Assembly: GCA_910579425.1 (NCBI GenBank) | Contig: CAJTVL010000015.1 | Span: forward strand, 4,883-68,882 | Origin: an uncultured Lachnospiraceae bacterium | GTDB lineage: Bacteria; Bacillota; Clostridia; Lachnospirales; Lachnospiraceae | Reading direction: 5' to 3' | Length of the DNA stretch: 64,000 nucleotides | In this document: in pieces, positions 36,089-44,075 of the stretch | Layout: every line of letters starts with the position of its first letter | Position numbering within the stretch: position 1 is the stretch's first letter | Notes under the pieces: generated by a model | Databases searched by the model: none | Told to the model about the DNA's origin: nothing | The model's input: the letters and a program-made list of their open reading frames with translations, nothing else | Translations under genes and position numbers: made by a program

Positions 36089-36181
36089 ATGATTGAATTT
36101 TTAATTTCCATGAACAGAATGAACCAGCAACAGCAGCTTATTGTCCAAATTGACAATAGGCCTTTTCGGCTGCGTTCATAG
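36089..36181 (+). CDS. Putative leader peptide (30 aa) upstream of the MetRS paralogue
   Basis: The ATG at 36089 follows AAAGGAAAGACAGGCC and reads MIEFLISMNRMNQQQQ, ending FRLRS with TAG at 36179-36181. Three of the first eleven residues are Met. It lies between a near-consensus promoter and a strong terminator, the layout of ribosome-mediated attenuation leaders. I do not recognise the peptide in any family. That it is translated and regulatory is inferred. Confidence 0.5.
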   Translation: MIEFLISMNRMNQQQQLIVQIDNRPFRLRS

Positions 36182-36211
36182 CAAATGTCTTATCCTGGTT
36201 AATCTAAACCG

Positions 36212-36251
36212 AACGGCCGAAAGCTTGATACAAGTTTTTGGCCGTTTTTTT
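36212..36251 (+). terminator. Terminator/attenuator before the MetRS paralogue
   Basis: AACGGCC (36212-36218) pairs with GGCCGTT (36240-36246), extended by GCTTG/CAAGT inside, and followed by a seven-T run (36245-36251). It ends transcription from the promoter at 36032 unless antiterminated. Confidence 0.8.
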
Positions 36252-36313
36252 GCGCAGGCCCGCATAAGGAAATTTGCTGCTGACGCAGCATACTGGCCGC
36301 GCGGCGAGTAGGG
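36251..36313 (+). repeat. Interspersed element, copy A
   Basis: 63 bp starting TGCGCAGGCCC and ending GCGCGGCGAGTAGGG, with an internal TGCTG/CAGCA hairpin. By hand it matches copy B (50561-50623, minus) at 46 of 63 ungapped positions and shares both end boxes with copy C (58109-58176). It begins in the T tract of the terminator. Confidence 0.7.
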
Positions 36314-36378
36314 ATAAAAACCTTCCCTGCTCGATTGTGTCAGGACGCATAGATGAAATGGTTGGAAGGAGGGAAATC

Positions 36379-36438
36379 ATGCCGGAACAGTCAGAGCTTC
36401 CCCAACAAAATGAAAAGCAGATCGTAAGTGATAAATAA
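36379..36438 (+). CDS. Possible small peptide (19 aa) just upstream of the MetRS paralogue
   Basis: An ATG at 36379 with a strong GGAAGGAGG RBS reads MPEQSELPQQNEKQIVSDK and stops with TAA at 36436-36438, 20 bases before the MetRS start. Hydrophilic, no known family. It may be a second leader peptide, a remnant of a larger gene, or chance; the RBS is the only support. Confidence 0.3.
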   Translation: MPEQSELPQQNEKQIVSDK

Positions 36439-36457
36439 AAGAAAGGAACAAGATCGT

Positions 36458-38458
36458 ATGACAAATAAGCGTTTCACTCCAAATGAACGTCCAACTTTTC
36501 CTAAACGGGCGATTGTCACGGCAGGTATGCCTTATGGAAATAAAAACTTACATTTCGGACATGTAGGCGGTATGTTTATACATGCAGATATTTTTGCCCG
36601 GTTTTTAAGAGATCGAATTGGAAAAGATAATGTAATCTTTCTTTCAGGAACAGACTGCTATGGCTCTCCTATCATGGAAAGCTATCGCAAGCTGCAGGAA
36701 GCAGGGTATGAAGGAACTTTGGAAGATTATGTGCGTGTTAACCATGAGAATCAGAAGAAAACCCTGGAAAACTATGGTATCAGCCTGGATTTCTTTGGAG
36801 CATCGGCCCTGGGAGAAGCAGGCTCGATTCACAAACTGGTATCAGCGAAAGTGTTTCACACTTTATACAAAAACGGCTATATTAAGAAAATGTCCATGCC
36901 TCAGTTTTATGATGAAGAAAAAAAGATGTTTCTAAACGGAAGACAAGTAACAGGAAAATGCCCTATACCGGGATGCACCTCGGAAAAAGCGTATGCCGAT
37001 GAGTGTTCATCAGGACATCAGTTTATGCCTTCGGAGCTGATTGATCCCGTCAGCCTCTTATCAGGCAAAAGGCCTGTTCTCAGAGATGTGGAAAACTGGT
37101 ATTTTGATTTAGAATATTGCATTCACGCAATAAAGGATTATAATGATTTCCTGCGGGAAAATACAAATACGCGTAAGTATCAGTTAGAAACCGTAGAAGA
37201 ATTTTTGAAAAAGCCCCTGATATATGTACCAAGAAAGTATATAGGTGACCTGGCAGAATTGGCGGCAAAGCTGCCCCCTCATAAATTAAGCAACGAGGAA
37301 AAAAAGCTTTTTGTCGTGTTTGAATTTGAAAATCTGGACGACCGTGATAAGGCAAAAAGCATATTAGAAGTCTGTGGCATCCATTATACTTGTGGAAAAA
37401 CGCTGGTTCCCTTTCGGCTGTCCGGTAATGTGGACTGGGGTGTACCGTTCCCGGAATGTGAGGGATTAAAAAATCTCACTTTCTGGGTGTGGCCAGAATC
37501 GCTCTGGGCTCCGGTTTCTTTTACGATAGCATATTTGAGAAAGCAGGAAAAGGAAGAAGATTTATCCAGGTGGTGGTATGATGATGAAGCTGCCGTTTAT
37601 CAGTTCATTGGGGAAGATAACATTTACTTTTATGCCATTGCCCAGACAGGATTGTTTACAGGATTACAGGTTCCCAAATGGGAAACTCCGGATATGGAGA
37701 AAGTACATTTATCTCACATCATTGCTAACCGGCATTTACTGTACATGGATACAAAGGCCAGCAGCAGCTCCGAATTAAAGCCTCCTACGGCAGACGAACT
37801 GCTTGATTATTACACCAGGGATCAACTACGGATGCATTTTATGAGCCTTGGTCTGTCGTCAAAAAGTACAGGTTTTAAACCGCAAGCGTTTATGAAAGAA
37901 GGGTGCCGTTCTGATCCGGATATGGTTCTGAAAGATGGCAATTTAATCACCAATGTATTTAACCGTTTGATCCGAACCTGCTTCTATGCCATTCAAAAGG
38001 ATTTCGGTGGAAAAATCCCCGGTGGCGAAGTGAGTGAACGGATAAGAATTATCGCAGAGAAAGCAGTTCTCGATTATGAACGTTATATGTATAACCATGA
38101 ATTCCATCGCATCTCCTATGTTTTAGATGATTTTATCCGGACAATAAACAAGCATTGGGTGAACAATATTAAGATTGCAGATGCCGCAAATGATATCAAT
38201 TTCAGAAAGCAGCTTGTTATTGATTGTTTTTATGCCTGTAAGGTCATAGCAATTCTCGTTCACCCAATTGCACCGGAAGGCTGTGAAATGTTTAGAGAAT
38301 ATTTGAATTTGGGAGAGGAGCTTTGGGACTGGAATCATATATTGGAGCCTGTTACCTTTTATATTTCAGATTTGGAGAGCCATAAACTTAAATACCTGGA
38401 ACCCAGAGTAGATTTCTTTAAAAAGCATGCTTGCCAACTGGCGGCGCAAATATCATAG
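36458..38458 (+). CDS. Divergent methionyl-tRNA synthetase paralogue (class I tRNA ligase)
   Basis: 666 residues from the ATG at 36458 (MTNKRFTPNERPTF); the GTG ten codons earlier is less likely. The HIGH motif is HFGH (32-35), followed by GTDCYGSP. A zinc knuckle candidate (CPIPGC ... CSSGH) is near 165-185, and the methionine-pocket-type NVDWGVPFP and FWVWPESLWAP follow. At the KMSKS position (about 433-438) the sequence is KASSSS, followed by the expected DQLRMHFMSLGLSSK helix, so the alignment is sound and the motif is degraded. An anticodon-binding helical domain ends the protein; there is no tRNA-binding tail. The gene is more AT-rich than its neighbours and lies behind a terminated leader unit, suggesting transfer. 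It could be a resistant or specialised MetRS, or a non-canonical ligase. Confidence 0.85.
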   Translation: MTNKRFTPNERPTFPKRAIVTAGMPYGNKNLHFGHVGGMFIHADIFARFLRDRIGKDNVIFLSGTDCYGSPIMESYRKLQEAGYEGTLEDYVRVNHENQKKTLENYGISLDFFGASALGEAGSIHKLVSAKVFHTLYKNGYIKKMSMPQFYDEEKKMFLNGRQVTGKCPIPGCTSEKAYADECSSGHQFMPSELIDPVSLLSGKRPVLRDVENWYFDLEYCIHAIKDYNDFLRENTNTRKYQLETVEEFLKKPLIYVPRKYIGDLAELAAKLPPHKLSNEEKKLFVVFEFENLDDRDKAKSILEVCGIHYTCGKTLVPFRLSGNVDWGVPFPECEGLKNLTFWVWPESLWAPVSFTIAYLRKQEKEEDLSRWWYDDEAAVYQFIGEDNIYFYAIAQTGLFTGLQVPKWETPDMEKVHLSHIIANRHLLYMDTKASSSSELKPPTADELLDYYTRDQLRMHFMSLGLSSKSTGFKPQAFMKEGCRSDPDMVLKDGNLITNVFNRLIRTCFYAIQKDFGGKIPGGEVSERIRIIAEKAVLDYERYMYNHEFHRISYVLDDFIRTINKHWVNNIKIADAANDINFRKQLVIDCFYACKVIAILVHPIAPEGCEMFREYLNLGEELWDWNHILEPVTFYISDLESHKLKYLEPRVDFFKKHACQLAAQIS

Positions 38459-38468
38459 GAGAAACTGC

Positions 38469-39506
38469 CTACCCCTCCACCAACTCCCCCAGCGTCCCAA
38501 AGGAATAGCCCATCTCCTCCCACCTTGTCAAGAGCTCATCCAATATCTCCCCGTTTGTCTGGGAGGTGTTATGCAGCAGCACGATTGCCCCCGGATGAAT
38601 ACGCTTTGTCAGCTTGTCCAGAGACTCCTCGCGGCTGGGCTGATCGTCGGTAATCCAGTCCACATGGGCAAGGCTCCAGAAGATCGTGTAATAGCCAAGC
38701 TCCTGGGCCATCTCCAGATTTTTTGTATTGCACTTTCCCTGGGGCGGCCTGTAAAAAGGGGAAAGCTCCGCGCCGGTAATCTCCTGAAACAGATTCGCCA
38801 CGTCATCCACTTCCTTCTGAAAGGAGGGAAGGTCGGAGATCGCCGACATATCCGGATGGTGGTAGGTATGATTCCCCACCGTGTGGCCCTCCTCCACCAT
38901 GCGCTTTACCATGTCCGGAGCGGTCTCCAGAAAATGTCCCACCACAAAGAAAGCGCCCGGCGCATTGTGCTTTTTCAGGGCGTCCAGAATAGGCGCCGTG
39001 TTTCCGTTTTCATAACCGCAGTCAAAGGTGAGATAGATCACCTTCTCGTCGCCGCCTCCCACAAAATAAGCGTCATACCACAAGAGGTCTTCGGCGGAAG
39101 CATTTCCTGTGGGGGCAGTGCTTGACTCGCCAAAGGAAAGCCCCCAATCCTCGGTGGCCAGCGTAAGAGTCCATCCCTCCGGCCTGTCCCTGACCTGGGC
39201 TGGGGGCACTTTGCCGGGCTCTTCTTCCGATGCGGCGCTGCCGTCCTTTCCATTTCCAGCCCCATCACCCGATTCCTGATCGGCCGGTATTTCATCGGCC
39301 GGTACACCGTCCGTTGACCTGCCATCCTCCGCAGTCTCTTCCTCCAAAGGAATTTTTTCGACTTTCACCTCCGGCACCTCTTCTGCCGCTTCCCTCGAAT
39401 TTCCACATCCGGCCAGACAGGTTCCATATCCGGCCAGGCAAATCGCCAAAATCAAGAAAGGCAATAATCGTTTTGTTCTTTTTATCAGTTCTTTTGCATA
39501 CTTCAT
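38469..39506 (-). CDS. Polysaccharide deacetylase (NodB/PdaA-like) lipoprotein
   Basis: The lipobox GTCLAGC marks a lipoprotein. An acidic linker (about 45-105) leads to a NodB domain with YLTFDCGYENG (motif 1, with Cys replacing the usual second Asp, as in PdaA-type enzymes), HTYHHPDM (metal His), RPPQGKCN (motif 3) and the final HPGAIVLLHNTS. It removes acetyl groups from cell-wall glycans outside the membrane; PdaA homologues act in spore-cortex formation. The start at 39506 (ATG after GTG) has GGGGG upstream. It is convergent with the MetRS paralogue. Confidence 0.9.
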   Translation of the reverse strand: MKYAKELIKRTKRLLPFLILAICLAGYGTCLAGCGNSREAAEEVPEVKVEKIPLEEETAEDGRSTDGVPADEIPADQESGDGAGNGKDGSAASEEEPGKVPPAQVRDRPEGWTLTLATEDWGLSFGESSTAPTGNASAEDLLWYDAYFVGGGDEKVIYLTFDCGYENGNTAPILDALKKHNAPGAFFVVGHFLETAPDMVKRMVEEGHTVGNHTYHHPDMSAISDLPSFQKEVDDVANLFQEITGAELSPFYRPPQGKCNTKNLEMAQELGYYTIFWSLAHVDWITDDQPSREESLDKLTKRIHPGAIVLLHNTSQTNGEILDELLTRWEEMGYSFGTLGELVEG

Positions 39507-39533
39507 CACATAGTCCCCCGCGTCTTTTTTTAC

Positions 39534-39570
39534 GGCAGGAAAGAGCGCTTGGGGCTTTCCTGCCTTTTTT
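39534..39570 (+). terminator. Strong hairpin with plus-strand T run, in the deacetylase upstream region
   Basis: GGCAGGAAAG (39534-39543) pairs with CTTTCCTGCC (39555-39564), followed by six T on the plus strand. No plus-strand gene ends here, so it could end antisense transcripts or be a 5' leader structure of the deacetylase mRNA. Confidence 0.5.
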
Positions 39571-39595
39571 GCCGTTTTCTGTCGGCATGGATTCT

Positions 39596-39628
39596 ATTAT
39601 AAAACAGGGTTGCATCAAAGTTGCATCA
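39596..39628 (-). promoter_or_regulatory. Candidate activator site and -10 for the deacetylase
   Basis: On the minus strand a -10 TATAAT (39601-39596) lacks a good -35. Two direct copies of TGATGCAAC at 39628-39620 and 39617-39609, 11 bases apart, cover the -20 to -45 region. This spacing fits a regulator binding one helix face. Regulator unknown. Confidence 0.45.
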
Positions 39629-39732
39629 TAGTCTGAAAGCCTCCCGTTTTAATAAATTTTTATTTCGTCTTAGAGGAAACAAGTATAGGTACAGCCCCTC
39701 TAATCGGGGTTATACCGCCTAACCGATAAATC

Positions 39733-41796
39733 CTACTCCATTTCAAACACGGGAATACTGTCAATAGGGGCCTGGACACAGACCACTCTCCCGCCCTCAT
39801 AGCTTTTGCCGTCCCGGAAATCCTTCCAGCTTCCCGCAGGAAGATAAACCTCCCTCTCCCGCTGTCCGGCATTTAAAATCGGGGCAACCAGATACTTAGA
39901 GCCGAACATATACTGATCGGACAGATTCCAGCATCTTTCATCCTCCGGGAATTCATAAAACATGGTACGCATCAGAGGCGCACCGTTTTCACTTGCCTCC
40001 TTCATCAGCGTCTCGATATAAGGCTTTAAGGCAAGTCTTTTTTCCAGCCATGTCTTCATGATGGCAAAGGCATCCTCCCCATAACTCCACAGCTCGTTGG
40101 GCTGCCCGGTATAAAGGCTTCCGCCCCCGTACTCCTTGTCCGAAAGCGGCGGTATGTTGTGGGGGCCCCGGTCACCGTGCATCCGCAAAACCGGGCTGAA
40201 CACCGCAAACTCGAACCACCGGAGAAGAAGCTCCTTAAACTCCACACTGGCTGCGTCTGCGGTCATAAAGCCGCCAATATCCGTGGTCCACCAGGGAATC
40301 CCCGCAAGTCCCATATTCAGGCCTGCGCTGAGCTGATCCCTTAAAGATTCAAAGGTGCTGGGTACATCTCCGGACCAAATCAGCGCCCCAAATTTCTGGC
40401 TTCCCACCCAGCCGCTCCGCACCAGATGAAGCATTTCCTCTTCTTTACCGTTTTCCCTGATCCCGTCATAAAAGGCCTGAGTGAACATTTTGGGATAAAT
40501 ATTGCTGACCTCCAGGGCACAGCCCAGATCATAACGATAGTTATCGAAATCATAAACCGCATAATCCGGCTCTGCGTTGTCCAGCCAGAACATGTCGATG
40601 CCATAATCGAAATAATTCTTTTTGCACTTTTCCCAGATATATTCTCTGGCCTCTGGGTTTGTCACATCAATTTCCAGACAGTCGCCCTGGAAATCATAGG
40701 TCTGCGTACTGCCCCTCTCTGTGCGGATCAAAAGGCCCCTGTCAAAAAGCTCGCTGAAATGGATGCTCTTTTTATCCACGGAGGGCCATACGGACACCAT
40801 CACTTTGGTTCCCATGGCATGGAGTTCCTGACACATAGCTTTGGGATCGGGCCAGTATTCGGGGTCAAACTGCCAGTCTCCCTGCCTGGTCCAGTGGAAA
40901 AAGTCGATCACGATCACATCCAGATGGATCCCCAGTTCCCGGTACTTCCTCGCCACCGAAAGCACTTCCTCCTGGGTGCGGTAGCGGAGTTTGCACTGCC
41001 AGAGTCCCAACAAATTTTGAGGCATCACAGGCGCACGTCCTGTCACCGCCGTATAATTTTTGACAATGTCCTTGGGAGTATCGCCCACGGTGAGCCAATA
41101 GTCCATTTCCTTTGTGGCCTCTGCCTGCCACTGAGTATAGTTTTTCCCAAAGCAGGCGCGCCCCACGGCAGGATTGTTCCACAGGAAGCCATAGCCAAGG
41201 CTGGACAGCGCAAAGGGAATACTGATCTGGGAATTGCGCTGGGCAAGCTCCAGCACACAGCCTTTCAAATCCAAATAGGGCTGCTGGTACTGTCCCATTC
41301 CGTAAAGTTTTTCGTTGTCATTGCTCTCAAAGCGCACCGTAAGCCCGTAATCACCGCCTGCGATAGGTTTGTAATCCCTTCCCACAATCTTAAGGCAGCA
41401 GCTCTCTTTGCTTTCCGTGCCAAAATAATTCCGGTAATATTCACGCAAAAACAGCTTTCCGTCCCGATAAAAAGAAATAACACCCGCTCCGTTTACCCTG
41501 ATTTTCAGTCTGCCGTTTTGGATGGTAGCGTAACTTTGCATCTGAAGCTCCCCCGAGTCAGTGTCGGCCTCGGCACTGTCTGTTCCATCGCCTTTCTTCC
41601 CGTCGGGCAGGCTGATAAAAATTTCCGCTTTCCTCTGTTCTTCCGGCACATCCTCTGTCAGCGCCCAATCTCTTTCCGTAAACTCCCGATAACGCGACGC
41701 CCTTACCCGGAGGGAATCCGCGCCCCAGGCCTCAATCCTGAGCCTTTCTCCCTGGTGGGACACTAATAACACATGATTTTTCTCTTCAAATCTCAT
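39733..41796 (-). CDS. Glycoside hydrolase family 31 (alpha-xylosidase/alpha-glucosidase)
   Basis: About 687 residues. The GH31 catalytic barrel has VIVIDFFHWTRQGDWQFDP (YicI-like, typical of alpha-xylosidases), the nucleophile Asp in GIDMFWLDNAEPDY, the WSGDVPSTFESLRDQL motif and acid/base-region MHGDRGPHN. A beta-sandwich N-domain precedes and proximal C-domains follow. No signal peptide, so probably cytoplasmic, acting on imported alpha-xylosides or glucosides. Start ATG at 41796 (MRFEEKNHVL) with GAGGTTAAG upstream. It follows a paralogue by 87 bases that contain a GCCTGTTAC/GTAACAGGC hairpin. The substrate is not fixed by sequence. Confidence 0.92.
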   Translation of the reverse strand: MRFEEKNHVLLVSHQGERLRIEAWGADSLRVRASRYREFTERDWALTEDVPEEQRKAEIFISLPDGKKGDGTDSAEADTDSGELQMQSYATIQNGRLKIRVNGAGVISFYRDGKLFLREYYRNYFGTESKESCCLKIVGRDYKPIAGGDYGLTVRFESNDNEKLYGMGQYQQPYLDLKGCVLELAQRNSQISIPFALSSLGYGFLWNNPAVGRACFGKNYTQWQAEATKEMDYWLTVGDTPKDIVKNYTAVTGRAPVMPQNLLGLWQCKLRYRTQEEVLSVARKYRELGIHLDVIVIDFFHWTRQGDWQFDPEYWPDPKAMCQELHAMGTKVMVSVWPSVDKKSIHFSELFDRGLLIRTERGSTQTYDFQGDCLEIDVTNPEAREYIWEKCKKNYFDYGIDMFWLDNAEPDYAVYDFDNYRYDLGCALEVSNIYPKMFTQAFYDGIRENGKEEEMLHLVRSGWVGSQKFGALIWSGDVPSTFESLRDQLSAGLNMGLAGIPWWTTDIGGFMTADAASVEFKELLLRWFEFAVFSPVLRMHGDRGPHNIPPLSDKEYGGGSLYTGQPNELWSYGEDAFAIMKTWLEKRLALKPYIETLMKEASENGAPLMRTMFYEFPEDERCWNLSDQYMFGSKYLVAPILNAGQREREVYLPAGSWKDFRDGKSYEGGRVVCVQAPIDSIPVFEME

Positions 41797-41883
41797 ATTC
41801 TTAACCTCTTTTCCACGCATTCCTGCGTATAGCGGCCTGTTACAGGACCAGTCCTTTGTATAGGCCCGTAACAGGCTATGGGA

Positions 41884-43890
41884 TTATATCATCCCGGCCA
41901 GCTCTTTTAAGCTGTCATTTTTGAGAAATACCGGGATCACATCCAGGGGAGCCTTTACCCTGATGGTCTGCCCGCCCTCATATACGGTTTTGTCGTGGGC
42001 ATCCGTCCACTTTGCCCCTTTCGGAAGATAAACCTCCCTCTCATAGCTGTCCTGGTACAAAACAGGGGCAACCAAGATCTCGCTGCCGTACATATACTGC
42101 TCTTTCATATCCCAGCAGCAGGACTGCTCAGGGAATTCATAAAACATAGGCCGCATCACAGGACGCCCCAAAGTATGCGCTTCCTCCATAAGTCTTCTGG
42201 TGTAGGGACGCATGGCTTCCCGGAAACGGATATATTTCACCAGTGTGTCCGTATTTTCCTCCCCATAGCTCCATACCTCATTGTCGGCTCCGGTGGGATT
42301 CATCACTTCCCCGGCCTTGTTTATGATGGGGGCAGAGGGCGACCTGTCTCCATGCAGACGCATCACAGGGCAAAAGGCGCCCCACTCAAACCAGCGGATA
42401 AAGAGCTGTCGGAAGGCTTCCTCTTTCGGATTTCCGCCGGTAAAGCCTCCAATATCCGTAGTCCACCAGGGAATCCCTGCAATCCCCATATTCAGCCCCG
42501 CACACACCTGCCTGCGCAGGGTTTCCCAATTGGAATGGATGTCTCCGCTCCAAACAAGGGCCCCATAACGCTGGCTCCCTGCCCAGGCGCACCGGAGCAG
42601 GTTTACAATCTTCTCCTGTCCCTGGGCCTGCATTCCCTCATAAAAGGTACGGGCATAGGCCTGGGGATAAATATTCCCCACCTGGGCCACGGATCCCTGA
42701 TAATAACGATAGTTATCAAAATCATACCCTGTGTACTCCGGTTCCGCCTCATCCAGCCAGAAGATTTTGATCCCCTTATCATAATAGTTCTTCTTACATT
42801 TTCCCCATACATAAGCTCTGGAGCGGGGATTAGTGGCGTCATAGAAGGTGCTGTTCCCGTTATAAAGCATGGCAATGTCCACGCCCTTATCCGCTTTGAC
42901 TAAAAGCCCCTGCTGTTTCATCTCCTGGTAGTTTTCGCTCCTCACATCCACCTGGGGCCACACCGACACCATCAGCTCGATCCCCATTTCCGTAAGCTCC
43001 CGCACCATCGCATCCGGATCCGGAAAAAATTCCTCGTCGAAGCGGTAATCCCCCATCCTTGGCCAGTGGAAGAAATCGCAGACGATCACGTCGATGGGAA
43101 TATTTCTCCTTTTATACTCCCTTGCCACGGAAAGAAGCTGTTCCTGATTCCAGTAACGCAGCTTGCATTGCCAAAAGCCCATGCCATACTCCGGCATCAT
43201 GGGGGCTTTTCCGGTTGCATCGGCATAGGAACGCTCGATCTCATCCGGCGTATCTCCCGCCGTGATCCAATAATCCATCTGCTTCGTGCTCTCCGCATAC
43301 CATTCCGTGGTATTGCCCCCGAAGCTCACCCGCCCTATGGCAGGATTATGCCACAAAAACCCGTATCCCAGACTGGAAATCACAAAGGGTACGCTTGCCT
43401 GGGAATTTCTGTGGGCCAGCTCCAGATTGCAGTTCTTCACATTCAGCAAATCCTGCTGGTACTGCCCCATTCCATAAAGCTTTTCGGAAGGGTCGGAGGC
43501 AAAGGTTACCGTCAGCCTGAAATCCCCGCCGATGATGGGTTTAAAAAAGCGGTTCTTTTTGTTCAGCGCACCGCCGCTCCCTGCTTCTTTCAGCAACAGC
43601 TCTCCCTTCTGGTTGTAAAAGGCAATATCGCACTCATGATTCCATGGATTCACCGTAAAAACCGCCGTAATCTTGCCATTTTCGATCCTTGCAGAATATT
43701 CCTCTACACTGATCTTTACTTCCTTCTGCGTTGTCCCATCCAGAGGAAGCAGCGCAAAGTCCGTATCCTCCACCTCGCCCAAAACAACGGCGCGCACCCG
43801 CAGGCTGTTCTCTCCCCAGGGCTCAATGCGAAGCGCCTCTGCGTCCCATCGATATACAAGGGCGTTTCCCTCTTGTTTCATTGTGTTCAT
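41884..43890 (-). CDS. Glycoside hydrolase family 31 (alpha-xylosidase YicI-like), paralogue
   Basis: 668 residues. Same domain order as the gene downstream: N-terminal sandwich (MGQYQQDLLNVKNCNLELAH), barrel motif VIVCDFFHWPRMGDYRFDEEFF, nucleophile GIKIFWLDEAEPEYTGYD, WSGDIHSNWETLRRQ, and acid/base-region MRLHGDRSPSAP. The FHWPRMGD signature resembles YicI alpha-xylosidase. No signal peptide. The start ATG at 43890 has GGAGGCAG. First gene of the GH31 pair and divergent from an AraC regulator that probably controls both. Confidence 0.92.
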   Translation of the reverse strand: MNTMKQEGNALVYRWDAEALRIEPWGENSLRVRAVVLGEVEDTDFALLPLDGTTQKEVKISVEEYSARIENGKITAVFTVNPWNHECDIAFYNQKGELLLKEAGSGGALNKKNRFFKPIIGGDFRLTVTFASDPSEKLYGMGQYQQDLLNVKNCNLELAHRNSQASVPFVISSLGYGFLWHNPAIGRVSFGGNTTEWYAESTKQMDYWITAGDTPDEIERSYADATGKAPMMPEYGMGFWQCKLRYWNQEQLLSVAREYKRRNIPIDVIVCDFFHWPRMGDYRFDEEFFPDPDAMVRELTEMGIELMVSVWPQVDVRSENYQEMKQQGLLVKADKGVDIAMLYNGNSTFYDATNPRSRAYVWGKCKKNYYDKGIKIFWLDEAEPEYTGYDFDNYRYYQGSVAQVGNIYPQAYARTFYEGMQAQGQEKIVNLLRCAWAGSQRYGALVWSGDIHSNWETLRRQVCAGLNMGIAGIPWWTTDIGGFTGGNPKEEAFRQLFIRWFEWGAFCPVMRLHGDRSPSAPIINKAGEVMNPTGADNEVWSYGEENTDTLVKYIRFREAMRPYTRRLMEEAHTLGRPVMRPMFYEFPEQSCCWDMKEQYMYGSEILVAPVLYQDSYEREVYLPKGAKWTDAHDKTVYEGGQTIRVKAPLDVIPVFLKNDSLKELAGMI

Positions 43891-43952
43891 TCCTGCCTCC
43901 GTTCCGCCGCCTGCCGGCGGCTTTTTTTACAAAATGTTTTTCAAATTTGTGG

Positions 43953-43980
43953 TTGTATCGAATCTTCGGTTTGCTATAAT
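43953..43980 (+). promoter_or_regulatory. Predicted promoter for the AraC regulator
   Basis: -35 TTGTAT (43953-43958), 16-base spacer, -10 TATAAT (43975-43980), about 95 bases before the araC start. A GC hairpin CCGCCG/CGGCGG with a T run (about 43908-43929) lies on the GH31 side. Confidence 0.55.
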
Positions 43981-44075
43981 AAAAATATAATGACTGAAAA
44001 AGGGATTTTCTTTAACTGAATTGATAATTATTAACACGATTTTGATGTTATTGGCTGAGAACGCCGGGAGGAACT

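Noticed and set aside
36181..36458. T-box riboswitch upstream of the MetRS paralogue
   Set aside because: No T-box antiterminator consensus was found; the terminator and small ORF fit a leader-peptide mechanism better.
37836..37874. LSSKST in the MetRS paralogue as a displaced KMSKS motif
   Set aside because: It aligns with the LSSR segment that follows KMSKS by about 30 residues in normal MetRS; the true KMSKS position reads KASSSS.
40426..41766. Long plus-strand ORF (446 codons) opposite GH31
   Set aside because: It is antisense to a complete GH31 gene, has no protein-like motifs and reflects the codon bias of the real gene. The same holds for the 302-317 codon ORFs opposite the second GH31 gene and the 321-codon ORF opposite gpmI.
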